A DNA stretch of 64,000 nucleotides from Owenia fusiformis (lineage: Eukaryota; Annelida; Polychaeta; Sabellida; Oweniidae): assembly GCA_903813345.2 (NCBI GenBank), contig CAIIXF020000003.1, forward strand, positions 13,716,931 to 13,780,930. The letters run 5' to 3'. The notes under the pieces were generated by a model, which saw only the letters and a program-made list of their open reading frames with translations, did no database searches and had not been told where the DNA came from. Positions 23,178 to 37,200 of this stretch are shown one piece after another. The translations under genes were made by a program, and so were the position numbers. The first letter of the stretch is position 1; each line of letters begins with the position of its first letter.

Positions 23178-25213
23178 TCAGTCCCAGAAGTTCATCGTTG
23201 CATTCTCGCACGACCTCAGTATCAACTCATCTATTCTAGAGCTTAATTCGGCAAATGATTTCAATTGAAATACATGTGCACTATCACCACCAATTTCAAT
23301 CCATTCTTCCATTCCTACAATTTTGTTCTTATTGGTCGGCATTCCAAGCACAAAACTCTCCACCCCGCGTTCACGTAGCTCCCTACCAATGCGTTTTGTC
23401 CTTTCAACATATACATCATTTTTAACATTTTTACCATGATACGTGGAACCATCTGACATAAAAATTAATATGTTTTTCTTTTTAGGTCTATCGCCGTGTG
23501 ACTCTTTAAACACTATGTCGTTGAAAAACGCCAAAGCATCATCGGTATGAGTACGACATCGATCTGCTTTCAAATCCATGTTTTTAAATCTGTAGTTGGT
23601 AGCTTGATTTGAGTTGGATTGGTCCAGTAGCTGGATAACTTTAGGTTTTTCGGCAAAAGTCAGCCCGGCCACTTTGACGTATCCAAAACCTATGTTGAAA
23701 ATACCATATGAAACACACTACAACAAGAGGGTAAATTCTCATAATTTGTAATTGCTAATTTACTAATATTTATTTTGAATCAAACTTAAGATCATGTTTG
23801 TAGCGATAATAAACTCATACCTATTTTCAATTTACTTAATAGGGCAACGATGAAACTTTTGACCAATTGTTTGTTCTCTTCCGAAATGCTACACGACGTA
23901 TCGATGCCAATGCCGAGGTCAATACCACAGAACTTTAGACCAAGGGAGGGTTTTTTACCAACTGCTGTAAAAGAATAACCGCAATTGTAAAAAATCTGAA
24001 AGTTTCACAGAAAGAAATAAAACTCATGAATATGGTAAATTAAGCGATCTCAGGCTTACAATAGATACGTGTTCATTTTATGAGAAATCGACCATAAATA
24101 AAATGTTAATGGATCAGTTCATTTCAAAACTGTATTATTTGAGGCTTAATATACCGCCCCCTAACTTCTCAAAGTATTATACATTATACACAGTTAAACT
24201 GCTGCGAAAAACTGTGACTACGAAAAGGATACTAATGACATTTATTTTTATTAGATTACCAGATGTGCTCACATTGTCTTTCGGTCTAAGAATAAATACC
24301 CATATGAGTTTCTTCACAGCTTTTTAAGTCAACTTGACACTATAAAACTACCTCACATCCCGGGCTCACATCTTCATAGCTAAACATCTTTCTGATTTGT
24401 TATATGCATATGTGTGACCCCTGCTGGTAAAACCGCTACCCCAAGACAGCGTAGAAGAGGCTGGGGGTGAAGCAGATGATATGGGTGTTTGGGGGGGGGG
24501 CGCTGGAGATTTTGGTTATCTATGAACGAAAATAATGATTTATTGGAGGCGTATTGAGTCACTTACGTACAACAGCATCATTAAGTACATTACGACATGC
24601 TGGGCCTTTCCGGATACATGGAAACATTCTCTGGGCGATTTTGTTCCTCCCCTTTTTGAGAAATTTAGTATCTACCCGAGTTCCAGCTGGGCAGTTTTGC
24701 TCCTGATAGCCGTAGTTTTTACAGGATAGATAAGAACATGCTCTTCTAGGTCCAGCGGCTAAGTATCTTCTCGAACCCATGTCACATCCTACAATCAATC
24801 ATCAACCTATTATTTATAAATTAAAATGTTTCCTATGCCCAAAACATTTCAAAATTGCAATATCCGAGAATGAATGAATCCATCAAATTATGTAAAGTTT
24901 AAACCACTTTGGTTAATATCGAACTTTACCAAATGTCATCAATATAAGAAACGTGAAACATATTGATATGAGAAAAATCTTAATTTTAGATAAATTGATT
25001 GACAAATAAAATAAAAGTTTACATGTCTACACGTGTTCTTACCTCCACGTAAAATAAAAATCAAGATAAATTTGTTAATGAAAAGTAGAACGGAAATGAC
25101 TTACTGGAAGTTGGCTGTTGCCCGCGTGCAGAATATCGACTCCCCTTCGATTGGGTTAAAAGAACATGTGTTGTTAGCAGAGACAGTTGAAGATAACATG
25201 CCACTAAATCCAT
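23178..25213 (-). CDS. Gene C: secreted six-Cys plus vWA protein
   Basis: Exons: 25213-25105, 24788-24567, 23964-23821 and 23689-23178, giving 328 residues. The donors are GTAAGT, GTAAGT and GTATGA, all phase 1. Signal peptide of about 24 residues (MDLVACYLQLSLLTTHVLLT...). The six-Cys exon (cysteines 38, 54, 59, 69, 94, 101) starts CDMGSRRYLAAGPRRACSYL. The linker exon is short (PVGKKPSLGLKFCGID) and lacks the Ser/Thr run of A. The vWA domain has MIDAS D-T-S-C-S, CRTHTDDAL and IFMSDGSTYHG, and ends with a tail of the form MNFWD. It is closest to gene D over the last exon (shared RTKRIGRELRE and GMPTNKNK). Spacing of exons 1 and 2 is widened by a fragment of repeat family M2. Confidence 0.85.
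24889..24960. repeat. Family M2 fragment in intron 1 of gene C
   Basis: The sequence TATGTAAAGTTTAAACCACT and the following 40 bp match the left end of the element at 14702, including the block CCAAATGTCATC against CCCAATGTTACC. The right half is missing. Confidence 0.5.
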
Positions 25214-28108
25214 GATTTTTCTTTAATTTGAAGATAACTGGAAAAAGTTCAACGCAGAATTACCGATATGATGTGACCTCGAAATGTGTATACAATGTTG
25301 TGTATTTTTGTATCATTTCATCGAAACCTTGACTTTCTTTTTTATCATAGTCATCATGTTAATTCTGGATCGTTGTTTATTTTCCAACTCATAACAAATA
25401 TACTAAATCGTTTTATTGTGTCTAAGTGATTTGTCCCTTGTTGAATGCATTCTGAATTCATTTCGAGTGTAGTGGCATGGTAAACTAATGCATTTTTGAG
25501 TGCTTTTGCTAATTTCAAAATTACCTGTTGTCTACTTGACTAGCAGATCAAACCATACCAAAGCCAAGTTGTCATCGCCTTGGGATTTAAATTGACATTA
25601 TTCCAATTGAAAGACATTCATCGCCCAAGGACACTTGTAAGATATATGTCATATCTGCCAATTATGAATTTCGAAAACAACTACATCGAATAAAAATACC
25701 CGAGTTCTTTCTCAAGTATAAATATTTTTTATTTGAAAATCAATCAAATGTCCAATGATGAGAACTGGCAATCTGAATAAATAAAATATATTTAAAATCC
25801 GCCATTTTGCCAAACTCCGTGGCAGCGATGGTCTTCAACATATCACTGCAGATCGTTTCCCGTAAGCATGGCAACTTTGCATAAACAATTGGCGTGATTG
25901 GTTCTTATCTCGGGCTGTTGTTGCGTGATCAGCACGTGATTGTAAAATCGAGAGAATTTCATTGGTTGGATTGCGCGTATTAACTTATCAACACACATGT
26001 GGTGAACTACTATCTACTTTAACTTAAAATCCTTCCGCGGGTATTTCTTCTTATATTTCATTTTGATTTACGGAATATTTTGAGAAAATAATGATTGGAG
26101 AACATATAAGAATATACATCTTTCCCAGATTTTGGTGATTTTCTTCATCTGACCGCCGCAGTGTCTTTACCGAGACACTGCATGGGAGTTTGACATTATG
26201 CTTCATATAGTCCAAAAATATATTACATTCCTGCGTGTTAGTATGATATGGTAAGATACATACTTTTTGGAAAACTTTGAATCTGAAAAATAATCAATCG
26301 AACGACAATATTGCAACAGAATATGAAAAATGGAAACATATGTACAAGAGCCAACTTTTCCATATTTCAGATAGTTATGTATAATATGCAGCAAAACTGT
26401 GGCCTTTTGTAATTTAGGGAGTTTCAGCCATGTTTTTTACGAAAACAACATGGCAGAGAAGAATAGATTCAAAAAAACGTTATAGACATTCTTCATCGTG
26501 CTGATCATCTCTATATCTATTGCTGCGTATTTCTCTCGATTTTGAGACTGTTTGGCCAAGAGGGTTCCCCCGACACCTTCTCCTGGCTACGGGTGGTAAA
26601 CTGGTAACGCAGGCGAGATTCGATTGATTTCAATATAGCACGTTGCTGGTCACAATTCCTTTTTCTAAAGTAATTATCATCAGTATTAGTCATTATTTGA
26701 TCTCCACATAATTTTTTAGCCCACACTGTAGTAAGACATTCACCTCCTGATATTTAAATCATTTTTATAGAAAAGCATGAACTATTCGAGAAGGCAAATT
26801 ATAAATATTATACTTTGTTATTTGTTATTCCGCCGAAGATAAATATTTGGACTAATGCAGAACGACGAAATCGATATCCGTTTGATAACATTGATCTTAC
26901 GTGAATACAAATATTAAGTGATTGTCCTATTAGCTGTCAGTTCATTTAAAACAATATGTAAAAGGCATTATTGTTCACCCAATTAAAATCGTATTCAGTG
27001 AGAATGTTTGCCATGTTGCTGATAATTATTAACATGTACCTGCTAAGAACGGGGTAACCTCCCATCGAAGTAACATCAACACAATATTGCCTCATTTGGA
27101 TTCAGTGTGCGAAAAGACAAGAGAGTCTCAGTATTTTGTCGTCAAAACTAGTCTGGAATACCGGTGTTCGAAAACTAGATCGAGATAATAGAGATGAGCA
27201 TCAAAATTATCTGTAATTTTCTTGGGAAAGCAGATTCCAAATCGCACTGTTTTTAAGATATTTTAAGTAAAAATGTCAATTTTTCAAACTCTGCGTTGGA
27301 GTGCGGGGGGGGGGGCAATCCGACAAGAGTACTTCTTGCAACATCTTTTGTGTCTCCGTAATAATTGTTAGCTTGAGCCACGATATAACACACTTTTTGG
27401 CGTAAAAACCAAGGTGATTTTGGGTAGAGGGGAAAAGTTATGATAGTTGGAACTTGATGCCAATAATTAATAATAATAAATTATCTAATATTGATTATTG
27501 CTTTCTTTCTAATCCTCTAGAAAATACGAAATGATGATTATTGCTCTGTTTGATGATTAAAATGATAATTTAGTATATTGAATTCTATTTTCAGTATGTT
27601 TTACTTCACGAAAATCGAGCCACTATTGACTGTGTTATGATTTTTAAAGGTAAAAAACAATCAATCGACAAGTAGTCGCGAAACAAGTTCTCTTCACGAA
27701 TTTGAGAGAAAAACTGATTTTTTCAAAAACTAATTTATGAATACCTTGCATTGATGAACATTTTTCGCATATTCCTAAATGTTTATGCACACTGTGGTAC
27801 CAGAATTATGAAGCGAAGCATTATTTGGCATTATCTGGCACAAAAATATCATTGTGAAAGAAAATTGACAATCTTTCACAAAATGTAAAAAGTATACAAC
27901 ATCTAGGTCACGTTGACCTCGATTTGACATATATGTCGATCTACTTTAAAAAAAACTTTTCTAAAGGGGTAATTGAATAATGTTTACAACAATACCAGCA
28001 ATAATGAAATTAAATCAGACAAGTAATAAAAAAAACCAGAGGTCTTAATGTTATAAAAAAGGTTGCAGACTTTAGGGTTAAAATAGACAGGCGATAAAAA
28101 TGGACCTA
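25214..28108. other. Gap between genes C and D, no gene recognised
   Basis: No domain or splice chain found. A small hairpin GCAGTGTCT-TTACCG-AGACACTGC lies at about 26157-26180. A poly-G run is at 27305-27315. CCAAT-like and CACGTG-like motifs occur at 25880-25980, without a gene beside them. The short frames here are unsupported. Confidence 0.4.
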
Positions 28109-29478
28109 ATAGTCCATGGTATGACTTACGAATATGAAGGATCCGTAGCACACTATAGCGCAGCAACAGTTGAAGCAATATTTATGAAGATGTACATGTC
28201 TTGATTCTTTTAAAATACCATTTGTTGAAAAAACTTCCGGCTTTCGGGTCGATTAACTTCTTTCATCACAAGGGGTCAAAAAACGAAAATATTTTGATTC
28301 GAACTTTTATACATTTTATAAGACTCAGACCGTTATTCTAAGCATACGAACAAAAATACATTTTCATAATTTAAAAATATACTATTTAATTTTACCGTAG
28401 ATGTCGGTGTTTAATTAGTGTGATTATACAAGTGTGTTTTTCAGATTTTGTTTGATTTTTCAAATATGAGCCAAGCCGATTCAACAAAATTATGTGGAAT
28501 ATTTAGGTAATTTATGATTGGGAACATAATAGTTTTCTTACCATTTAAAACATTTTATTACCAGACATTTTCCATATAATCGCAAAGGGTCTAATAGCAA
28601 ATTATTGTTCATGTTTTACAAAACATAATACAATAACAAATAGGTAAGATTTATATCTAATTAAATGTTACAGAGGTATTGGAATGTTCATATATTCCAA
28701 GGGCATGTCTAATAATCGATTAGAGTCATGTGCAATCGAACGCCTTGAAATTCTTCCTCGACGTTACTTGTGGCTATCATCAAGTTTTCTGATGGTAGTT
28801 TGTTCCTTGACCTTACCGCTGGATACAATCAAATTTTAGGAAGATAATGATAACGATTTTTCTCAATTATTTATGAATTTGATCAAGTCTTGATAGTTGT
28901 TATATAAGCAACTGAGCTATATCTAACTACGGGAAATATAATTTTAGCTGTAGTCCCAATTAGTCAAGGAAGAGCAATAGGCCCTCCTTTATTGATAATT
29001 TTCACCGCTGAATAAAAGTCCATATCTCAAAACGTATTGTGAAAAACTAGTATAATTTAAACATTTGTCATTTCAATATAAAAGAGATTCATTTGTAGCA
29101 TTTGTCTTATTAATACCTGAGAAACAATACAAAACGACGATACACCGATTACATATTTTTTTGGTATTGATAAGAAAAATAGCCTCAAACTTATAGCTTA
29201 GAAACCTAAATCATATGTTTAAAATCATTTTGTATGATTTTCTGTTGCATTGTGTACTCCAAATTGTGAAAAATTGGGATTTTATTTTGGTGATTTTTTG
29301 ACCTCTGTTAATGGCAGGCATAAGTCAGCCTAAAAGCCGGAAGTATATTGAACAGTTATAATAAAAATTATTAGGGGACATAGGTAGGTATGTTAATGTA
29401 AGGTCAAATATCGCTGCGCTATAGTGTGCTACCAACTCCTTTATTAGACGTCCTAGATATTTCATACCATGGACTATA
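28109..29478. repeat. Fold-back element, ~1.37 kb
   Basis: The outer arms share TAGTCCATGGTATGA and GTAGCACACTATAGCGCAGC (28110-28166), inverted at 29411-29478. A further inner pair, ACTTCCGGCTTT (28231) and AAAGCCGGAAGT (29332), shows the arms extend for over 100 bp with indels. The centre is AT-rich, with no coding capacity. Confidence 0.6.
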
Positions 29479-29727
29479 AAGTGATAGTCAATTCCAAATG
29501 TAGTCAAGATGGCTGAAAATGAGATAAAAGGAAACAAAACTAAAATGTTTTGAAAGATAAATGGCAAGGTCAAAATCTAGATCCATATTTCTTGTTTTGC
29601 AGTGAATGTACTCACTGTGGTACTACATTCAAATCTCTTTTAAAATTAGCTATGAGGATCATCTTAGACTAGTGTTCGTTTTTTGTCATCGATGAGATTT
29701 TTTCATTGGAAAGTTTTCTTCATCCTA

Positions 29728-29790
29728 ATGCCTCTATCACATTTGATCTACGGCAACCGTACACACGATGGCCGTAGTTTTTCAAAATAT
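29728..29790 (+). repeat. Half copy of MITE family M3
   Basis: TCACATTTGATCTACGGCAA followed by CCGTACACACGATGGCCGTAG matches one arm of the small element at 34137-34297. It sits beyond the 3' end of gene D, while the full copy sits above its 5' end, in opposite orientation. Confidence 0.45.
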
Positions 29791-30241
29791 AGAGAAGTTT
29801 TACTTGTCTAATTATGTTTTTATGATTTATAATAAAACTGGTAATTCACTGGTAAAATTCATCGGGGACATCAAGTCAGTCCTGATCAAGTACTCAATTT
29901 TAGGAAACGCCCCCTTTGCATTTTTAAAGAGATCCCTTGTTTATTTGTCACTTTTCAGAAAATGATGGGAAGGGGATTTGAATTATTCGGATACAAAGTA
30001 ATTGTAGATTTAAATACACGTTCATTGATAGAAGTAACTAAGTTCAGATGTATATCGTAATTTATTTAGTACGTGCTTTTTTTCTCCGCTGGTAGCTTGC
30101 TACATGTTAAATAATACGTCATTTGTAATTTCACAATTTGATTGCTGCCTTTGCTGGCCAATAACACACTGTGTAGCATCATAGTATAGTCTATGATACA
30201 GTATAGGGGTAGAGGAACTTCAATTTTCACGTAAATGGAAA

Positions 30242-33200
30242 TTAATTCCAGAAGTTCGGATCCAATATCGTCTCTTTGCAGGAATTTTTCAACAACTCAT
30301 TTATTTTAGAGTCTAGCTCCCTGAACGAAGCTAACGTTATGACGTGTTCATGATCTCCTCCTATTTCCATCCACTCATCATATCCAACAGTTTTATTCTT
30401 ATTTGTCGGCATTCCCAACACAAAAGTCTCCACGCCGAGTTTCTCACGTAATTCCCGACCAATGCGCTTCGTTCTCTCTACATACACATTGTTATCAACA
30501 TTTTTACCGTGATACGTTGAGCCGTCTGACATAAACACTAGAATATCCTTTTTGTCAGGTCTATTGCCTCGTTCCTTACTGAATATTTCATCTCTGAAAA
30601 TCGCAAGAGCATCGTCAGTATGAGTGCGACATCGATCAGCTGTTAAATCCATGCTTTTAAATTTGAACTTTGTAGCTTGATTTGAGGTGGACTGGTCCAG
30701 AAATTGGATAACCTGCGGCTTTTCGGCAAATTTAACTCCCGCCACTTTGAGGAATCCTCTACCTAAAGAAATGCATGCTTAAATATTATGTTTGAAATTA
30801 CGACATAAACATAGGAGTGGAATTGAACCCTAATGTGGAAAATGTACACTCCGCTCCATAAGTTTGGCAACCTTAGCTCCCCCATTGAACTACGTGTTAA
30901 AGCCTCTTTACCTTTGAATTTTTATTTACTTAACCTGGGATGAAAATACTATTGATGGAAACGTAATTTGACTTTATTTCCAATAACTCTAAATCTTCTC
31001 AATTCTTTTCCTCAATTCACTATTCACGAGAATGAGTCGAGAATTGATGATAAATTTTTGAAAATCGACATTCACATGTTAACCAATGGGAAATGGTAGT
31101 TTTGCCGCAAGTCATATGACAGAATATCCATCCATCCGAGTCCTTGCAAAAAATGCAAGTTAGGTAGGCAATTGAATTTGCTAACTTTATTTAACAAAAA
31201 AATGATATGTTTCTTCAGGTTCAACAAAGTTATAGGGCTTTAAAGTCAATTTTTTTTTTCAAAAAACCCTCCCATTGAAATAACAGAGGAGGCGAACAAT
31301 TATTTTCAAAAATGACTTTAAAGCGCTGTAACTTAAGTATTCATCAAATAAACCAAACACTTAATGTACAAAAAAGTTAGACAATTCAATTTTCTATATA
31401 AGAATATTTTTTGCTGAATCTTTTACTGAAAATATATCCTGATTTCTGATTTGCCTCGAACCCTCAATTTCCCATTGTATTACATGAGAATGACGATTTT
31501 GAAAAATTCATCAAATTTATCATCAATTTATGGCCTATTGTAATTGAGGAAAAAATTGAGAAAATTTGGAGGTATTGAAAATAAAGTCAAATTACGTTTC
31601 CATCAATATTTTAAGTCATTTCATCGCTGGTTATGTAAATAAAAATTCAAACGTAAAGAGGCTTTAACACTTAGTTCAATTGGGGAGCTAAAAGGTTCGT
31701 TTTTTAACACTTTAACAGTACGTTGCCAAACTTATGGAGGGTCCTTTTTCTTTGGCACTCGTGCTTAAATATATTTATGGAGGGGAGTGTACATTTAATT
31801 ACATAATATTTTGTAATTCTGAAGAAATACTCGATCAGATCATTGAATTTCAAGTCGTAGACGGGTAGTTTGCTTTGTTTTATGCGGGTAAACCTGAATA
31901 CGTTTTGATTGGTCAATCAGCCTAACGTCACACGTCGCGACCACGCGATCTGCCAATCAATAAGGTTTCGCGATACCCCTAACAGAGTAGGAATTATGGA
32001 AATCTCGAAACCGCTGAATAACTTAATATCATAATATCAGCGATGATGCATTAGATTGTACAAGGCGGTAATAATTCAAGATCAGATAAGTATGTTACAG
32101 TATTATATTCTATTATATTCACATACTGTAACTGATCTTTATTAGAGATCTTAGGTCAAGGTCACAATGACATTATATCTTGTAAACATAACTGAACTGA
32201 ATGACTCATTAACCATTGGCATTCTAGAAAGTACTGGAACTGTAATCATTTAATCAAGATTGAATCATGTGACTTAAGATGTCCAATCAGTGTTATTTTC
32301 TAGAAATCGTAACTTCTTGAAACATCTGGACTTTGCCTTTGCACTATATAATGAGAGAGCTGATTTGGGCTGTTAGCAGAATACCGAATACCGACAGAAT
32401 ACCGACTTGGACAAGGCTAGTAATTTCAATTTGGTAAAAATTTGAAATGAAGTATCGAAATAATGGGGAGAGGTGACACAATATACAGTCTAGACCTAGA
32501 ATACCGAAAAAATAATATTTTTTTGCAAAACGAACATCCTAGTAAATACCACTGGCTATAATACAGTTTAAGAATTTTAGACATTTGTTGAGTATTGGAT
32601 TAGAAAAAACGTTTAGTCCATCTCGGTCAGCGATCTCGTGACTGAGAGTTGAAAATAAGCATATTTTTAGTCAGAAGTTGCAGCATTGACCAACTCTCAT
32701 GATCTATTTGCTTCTAATTATCAAAAATTCGGGACGAAAATGTTTAAATTATTCATTTTCACCAACACTTCAAGTGGTTTTGGACACTTCAAGTGGTTTT
32801 GGCCATTTTGGGCCATAACTGTCAAATGTGAACTCCCGTGGAATTTGGCAAAAACTGGCTACGGGTCTAATGGCACCGTATACTGTTTTATCATCCTCAA
32901 TTATACAATAACAAAGAAAGTCCATATACCTATCTTAAACCTGTTAATTATGTTGAGTGTGAAATCCTTAACCAACTGTTTGTTTTCATCCGAAATGCTA
33001 CATGAAATATCAAGGCCGATCCCAAGGTCAATTCCACATGATTCCAAAGTAAAGTATGGTTTCAATCCGACGGCTGTAAAACATTAACAACTATTGCGCA
33101 TGCGTGCAGAGCTAAGCTTGCATTCGACATGCAACTTTCGACTGTCGGCTACCGGATATACCTACTATATTTTGTTGGCAACTCAATCTTATTTAAATGA

Positions 33201-34032
33201 GTTGGTTATAAAAACAGTAGGTTAATTAATGATAATTCTGGCAGCCGATAGCCGAACGTTGCATTCGCAAATGCAAGCCCGGAATGCAAGCTAAGATATT
33301 GTATAAGCCCTTCTCAAAATATTTTACCTAACACTCCCTCTTGGCCACTATGACCTGCCGTATGTTAATTGATATTGATGAGAGAAGTACCAATTCTAAT
33401 ATGAATTTCTGGTTTACACTTTTGGAGGGGAGCGTTCATAGCTATGTACTTTTAAAACCGGATCAAACGTAATTTAAATCGTGATGTTTATTTTACTAAA
33501 TACTAAAAATAACTATTAAAGATGTACACTTACGGACAACCTCATCACCAAGTCGTCCAAACGTTACATCGTGACATTTCGTGACTCTCTCTCCACAAGG
33601 ATTATATTTGTATGCGTAACCACGGCTTCCCCATTTCACAAATTGGGAAGTCAATTGCCTTCCACTAGGGCAATCTTTCTTGATATACCTACCGAATACA
33701 CATCGATAATATGAGCACCTTTTCAACGAGTCAATGACTGTATATTGCCTTGATATCATATCACATTCTACAACGAACCAAATTAAATGTGTTTATTCAC
33801 GTGTATTTTGGAATGAAAAAGAGCAGAGTTTCCTTTATAAATTGAGATCAGTTTTTTTTATTGACGTTACGTTTGCTTGTAGAAATCAAAACCACAAAGA
33901 CATCGAATGAATCAAAGTACGATACTTACTCGAACGCTTCTTAAAATAGCCAGGTGGAGCTCGAAAGCCTTGAAGGAGGACAATGAAAGAAGTAAGCAGA
34001 GATATAAGCATATACCATTTCACCAAATCCAT
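30242..34032 (-). CDS. Gene D: secreted six-Cys plus vWA protein
   Basis: Exons: 34032-33930, 33767-33534, 33073-32930 and 30762-30242, giving 333 residues. The donors are GTAAGT, GTAAGT and GTATAT, all phase 1. Signal peptide of about 23 residues (MDLVKWYMLISLLTSFIVLL...). The six-Cys exon diverges most from the others: it starts CDMISRQYTVIDSLKRCSYY and its second half reads KYNPCGERVTKC. The vWA domain has MIDAS D-I-S-C-S, CRTHTDDAL and VFMSDGSTYHG, and ends DPNFWN. It is the nearest relative of gene C in the vWA exons. Intron 3 is swollen to 2.2 kb by a fold-back element and intron 2 holds another MITE. AATAAA on the - strand at 30066-30061 lies about 176 nt past the stop. Confidence 0.85.
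30839..31796. repeat. ~960 bp fold-back element in intron 3 of gene D
   Basis: The ends are inverted copies (AAATGTACACTCC, CTCCATAA, GTTTGGCAAC), and the pairing continues inward over several hundred bases. Shared blocks include GTTAAAGCCTCTTTAC/GTAAAGAGGCTTTAAC and ATGGAAACGTAATTTGACTT with its reverse complement, centred near 31270. It has no coding capacity. The right arm carries a short insertion near its end. Confidence 0.75.
33110..33295. repeat. Family M1 copy 2, in intron 2 of gene D
   Basis: The ends AGCTAAGCTTGCATTC and GAATGCAAGCTAAG are inverted. The inner blocks CGGCTACCGGATATACCTAC and AACTCA...TTTAAATGAGTTGG match copy 1 at 2977-3155. Confidence 0.7.
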
Positions 34033-34136
34033 GATTATTTTGAATCTGGTCACTGGAAAGTAAGAAAATTTTGCTTTCAATATTAATGATATTTTATCAT
34101 TAAAAAGTGCTTTTAAAGAATGAATAACTAAAGCTT

Positions 34137-34297
34137 CAGTCAAATTTACTCTACGACGGCCACACGACGGCCGTAACTTCATATATAGATTTGGTAATTA
34201 AAACGTATTGCTTTAACCCTATATTTTATGGTGCACGTTTTTCTCAATTTTGGAAGCTACGACCGCCGTACGGTTCCGTAGATTAAATGTGACTAAG
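34137..34297. repeat. MITE family M3, ~105 bp above the gene D ATG
   Basis: The left arm AGTCAAATTTACTCTACGAC and the right arm, whose reverse complement begins AGTCACATTTAATCTACGG, pair over about 40 bp around GACGGCCGTAACTT/AAGCTACGACCGCC. Its position just upstream of gene D on that gene's strand places it in the likely promoter region. Confidence 0.55.
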
Positions 34298-37200
34298 GCA
34301 CAAATCGCCGACCATAGTAAAAACGAAACCATACAGATTTAATCCGTTTAATTTCGTCTAGATGTTGAAAGTTGTATTTATTTTGAGAAGTGTCTTAATG
34401 TTACTAGAATACATCTATCAAGTCTTTATTTGTTGAAAGTCTTCTTTGATAAACAAAGGAACGGTCATTATATTGCTAAATCTATAATTCAAATCAAACT
34501 AAGTTAATGCTGTTTTATTTCTATTCGTTATATACCACATAACAAATAAGAAGCGTATCATGTGTTAACTTTCGGAAATAAAGTTTTTGCGGCAATAGCT
34601 TCAACAGTATAACTATTGGGATAAACGCTACATAAACTTTAAATAAGATTCGATTTTATATAATAAATCAAAATAGTTAAAATATTTTGAAAAAGTAAAT
34701 TAATAATTGTCTTACCTCTAGTATGATCTTGAATTATAAATAGGTAATTTATCAAATTGAAATTACAATTAGCATTCAAATATATAAATCAATATGAACA
34801 TCAATTACAAAAGCATTTATTTGATCGCATCACACCCTTGCTGGTTAATGTCAACACGACCCTGAAAATAAACTAAATGAATATCTATTAATTTCCTACG
34901 ATATTCCTCACAATAAACTTCACAGTAAATCAATCGTTTGAACTGCTGCATCCACGAATAAATTTTTATATTTGTATAAGCGAAGCGATGACATTACCTA
35001 AGTCGGCGTCTCATTTATTTTTTCAAATTTTATTTTCACCTTGATTGAAAATAAAGAGAAATAGAATTATAATACCGACTTGGGCAAGGCTATCGAAGCG
35101 AGAGAGTGTTAGAAATGATATTTAGATGGTATTTGCTCGTGTACTTGAATCGGATGGTAATTTCCTACTTAGATCATGCATCGGGCTATGTATATTTTGA
35201 AATTGATATATCTCGATCATAACACAAACATTATTAATTTGAACTTAATCGGAAAGTATACTTTAACATTATGTAAATTGATTTGACTGTTAGTTCGCCG
35301 GGTTAATGTGACGGTCACCAGGTTATCGATGCAGATTTGTCAATTTCACCTGTTTCGATCAATTTTACATTCATTTTACATGTGATTCATTGCAAACTGG
35401 AACATAATGCATTAATTTGTGGAGTCGTTGAGGATAAAGGAAATCGACGAGATGTTAATCAATTAATCACATAGCTGTTCTCATCGTGACGATTGATTTT
35501 GACCATCGACCAAAAACGATTTTTATTCACCTCAGATGAAATTGATGAGATCGTTGATTAATTTGTAGATTGACTTTGATCATGAAATAATAACTATTTT
35601 ATCGACATTTGATGTTATGCTCAATTCGTTATTGGCTTAGTATATCAACAGTTCCACATATTGTTACAGTGTCAAACAGTATAGGCGGAACCTGGATAAA
35701 ACATAGATCGTGTCAATATAATGCTGCCCCAGGAACGCTATTGCCCACAACGTTAGGAAATAGTTTAGTATGTAGCATTTCACGAAGGCGTGGATAATAC
35801 GACTGCCTTTTGAAAACTGGAAATGTTAGAGTATTTTGCAAAGAACTGTACATTGTTCAGCTTGAATGAAAATAAATAAAATATTCACACCGCACCCCGA
35901 TTTTATTTGATATGCTCGTATATCAGAACAACGTTGTTTCATTATGTTTGATTATACATTAGAGACTGAGTTAAAGCTTGTAATATTTTCCACGTGAACG
36001 AAAAGCACATGAAAGAATAAACGAATATGTTAATTGCGCAGAGTTTAATATGCGCTTTAGTCTACTAGATCAAGTTCAGCTTCAGAGTTTCTTGTTTAAA
36101 ACGGGAAATTTTAAATTTCACGTTGGTGCCAACGGGAATAATTTTACTCGTGTCTAAGTTACCATTAATATAAGCTCAATGAACAGTTACAAAGTGATTT
36201 TGGAGATCTAGACTATGTCTAGGTTTCAATGGTCGATAATTTTAAGTCAATGTCTAGGTTTCAATGGTTAAGAATTTTAAGTCATCAAATAATTATTTTA
36301 TTTGGATATTCAGGATGACAACCAGAATGACTGCCAAAATAAATAAATTAATTTTGGAACATATTCATTTGGATATCAAAGATGGCCCTGATGGGACGTA
36401 CCATCTCAATTGTACTCTCTTCATCTTTTGTGAAAGCAGAAAAGTCCTAATATGGAGGTCTCAAAGGGAATGAGCTACAATAACACAAAAATTGAAATTT
36501 ATTTTCTTGTATTGGACAGATAACAATTTTTTTACTTTGCATAACTATTAGATAGGGCTTATTTGAAAATTGAACCACTAAAGCAAATTAATGTATTCAA
36601 GTTAAATGGAACGTTCTACTATGCCTGCCATCTTATCTGACCCGAACGGTGGTGAAACTGGTAACTACCTACTCGCATGTGCGTTATTGAATACTATTTA
36701 CATTCCAATATGCATAGACACTAGAAGGACACAAATATGGCAATAGGGGGTAAAATTGTAAAATATTTCAACTAATGCCTCGATCTTAGCATATTTTATC
36801 TACGGTATAAATTGCATTAAATATAAGGACGAGCAATACAATGTAGTTTTTTCTATCGATTTTGTGAAGCCCTTTAGCCATCGTTGGACAAATGTTGGGA
36901 TGCGTTGGGATGGGTAAGTTGAGCTGTTAATTTTGAGAACATCTCTCTTATATATGTCAATAATAACTTTCTTTCGTAAAGAACATGGCCTGTCCAAAAA
37001 TTGACACTTTTTACCCACTCTGAATATCAAGCCTATGTTTATGCATATTTTGCCAATGAATAACATATCTTGAGAGTGTGGACGTAATTTATATGCTTAG
37101 GTCACCGACACTATGTTATTCTTATATGGATTTATTTCATGGTCTCATGGCATTGTTTGTAAGCTATAAACAATAATATAATGATTTATTCAATACATTA

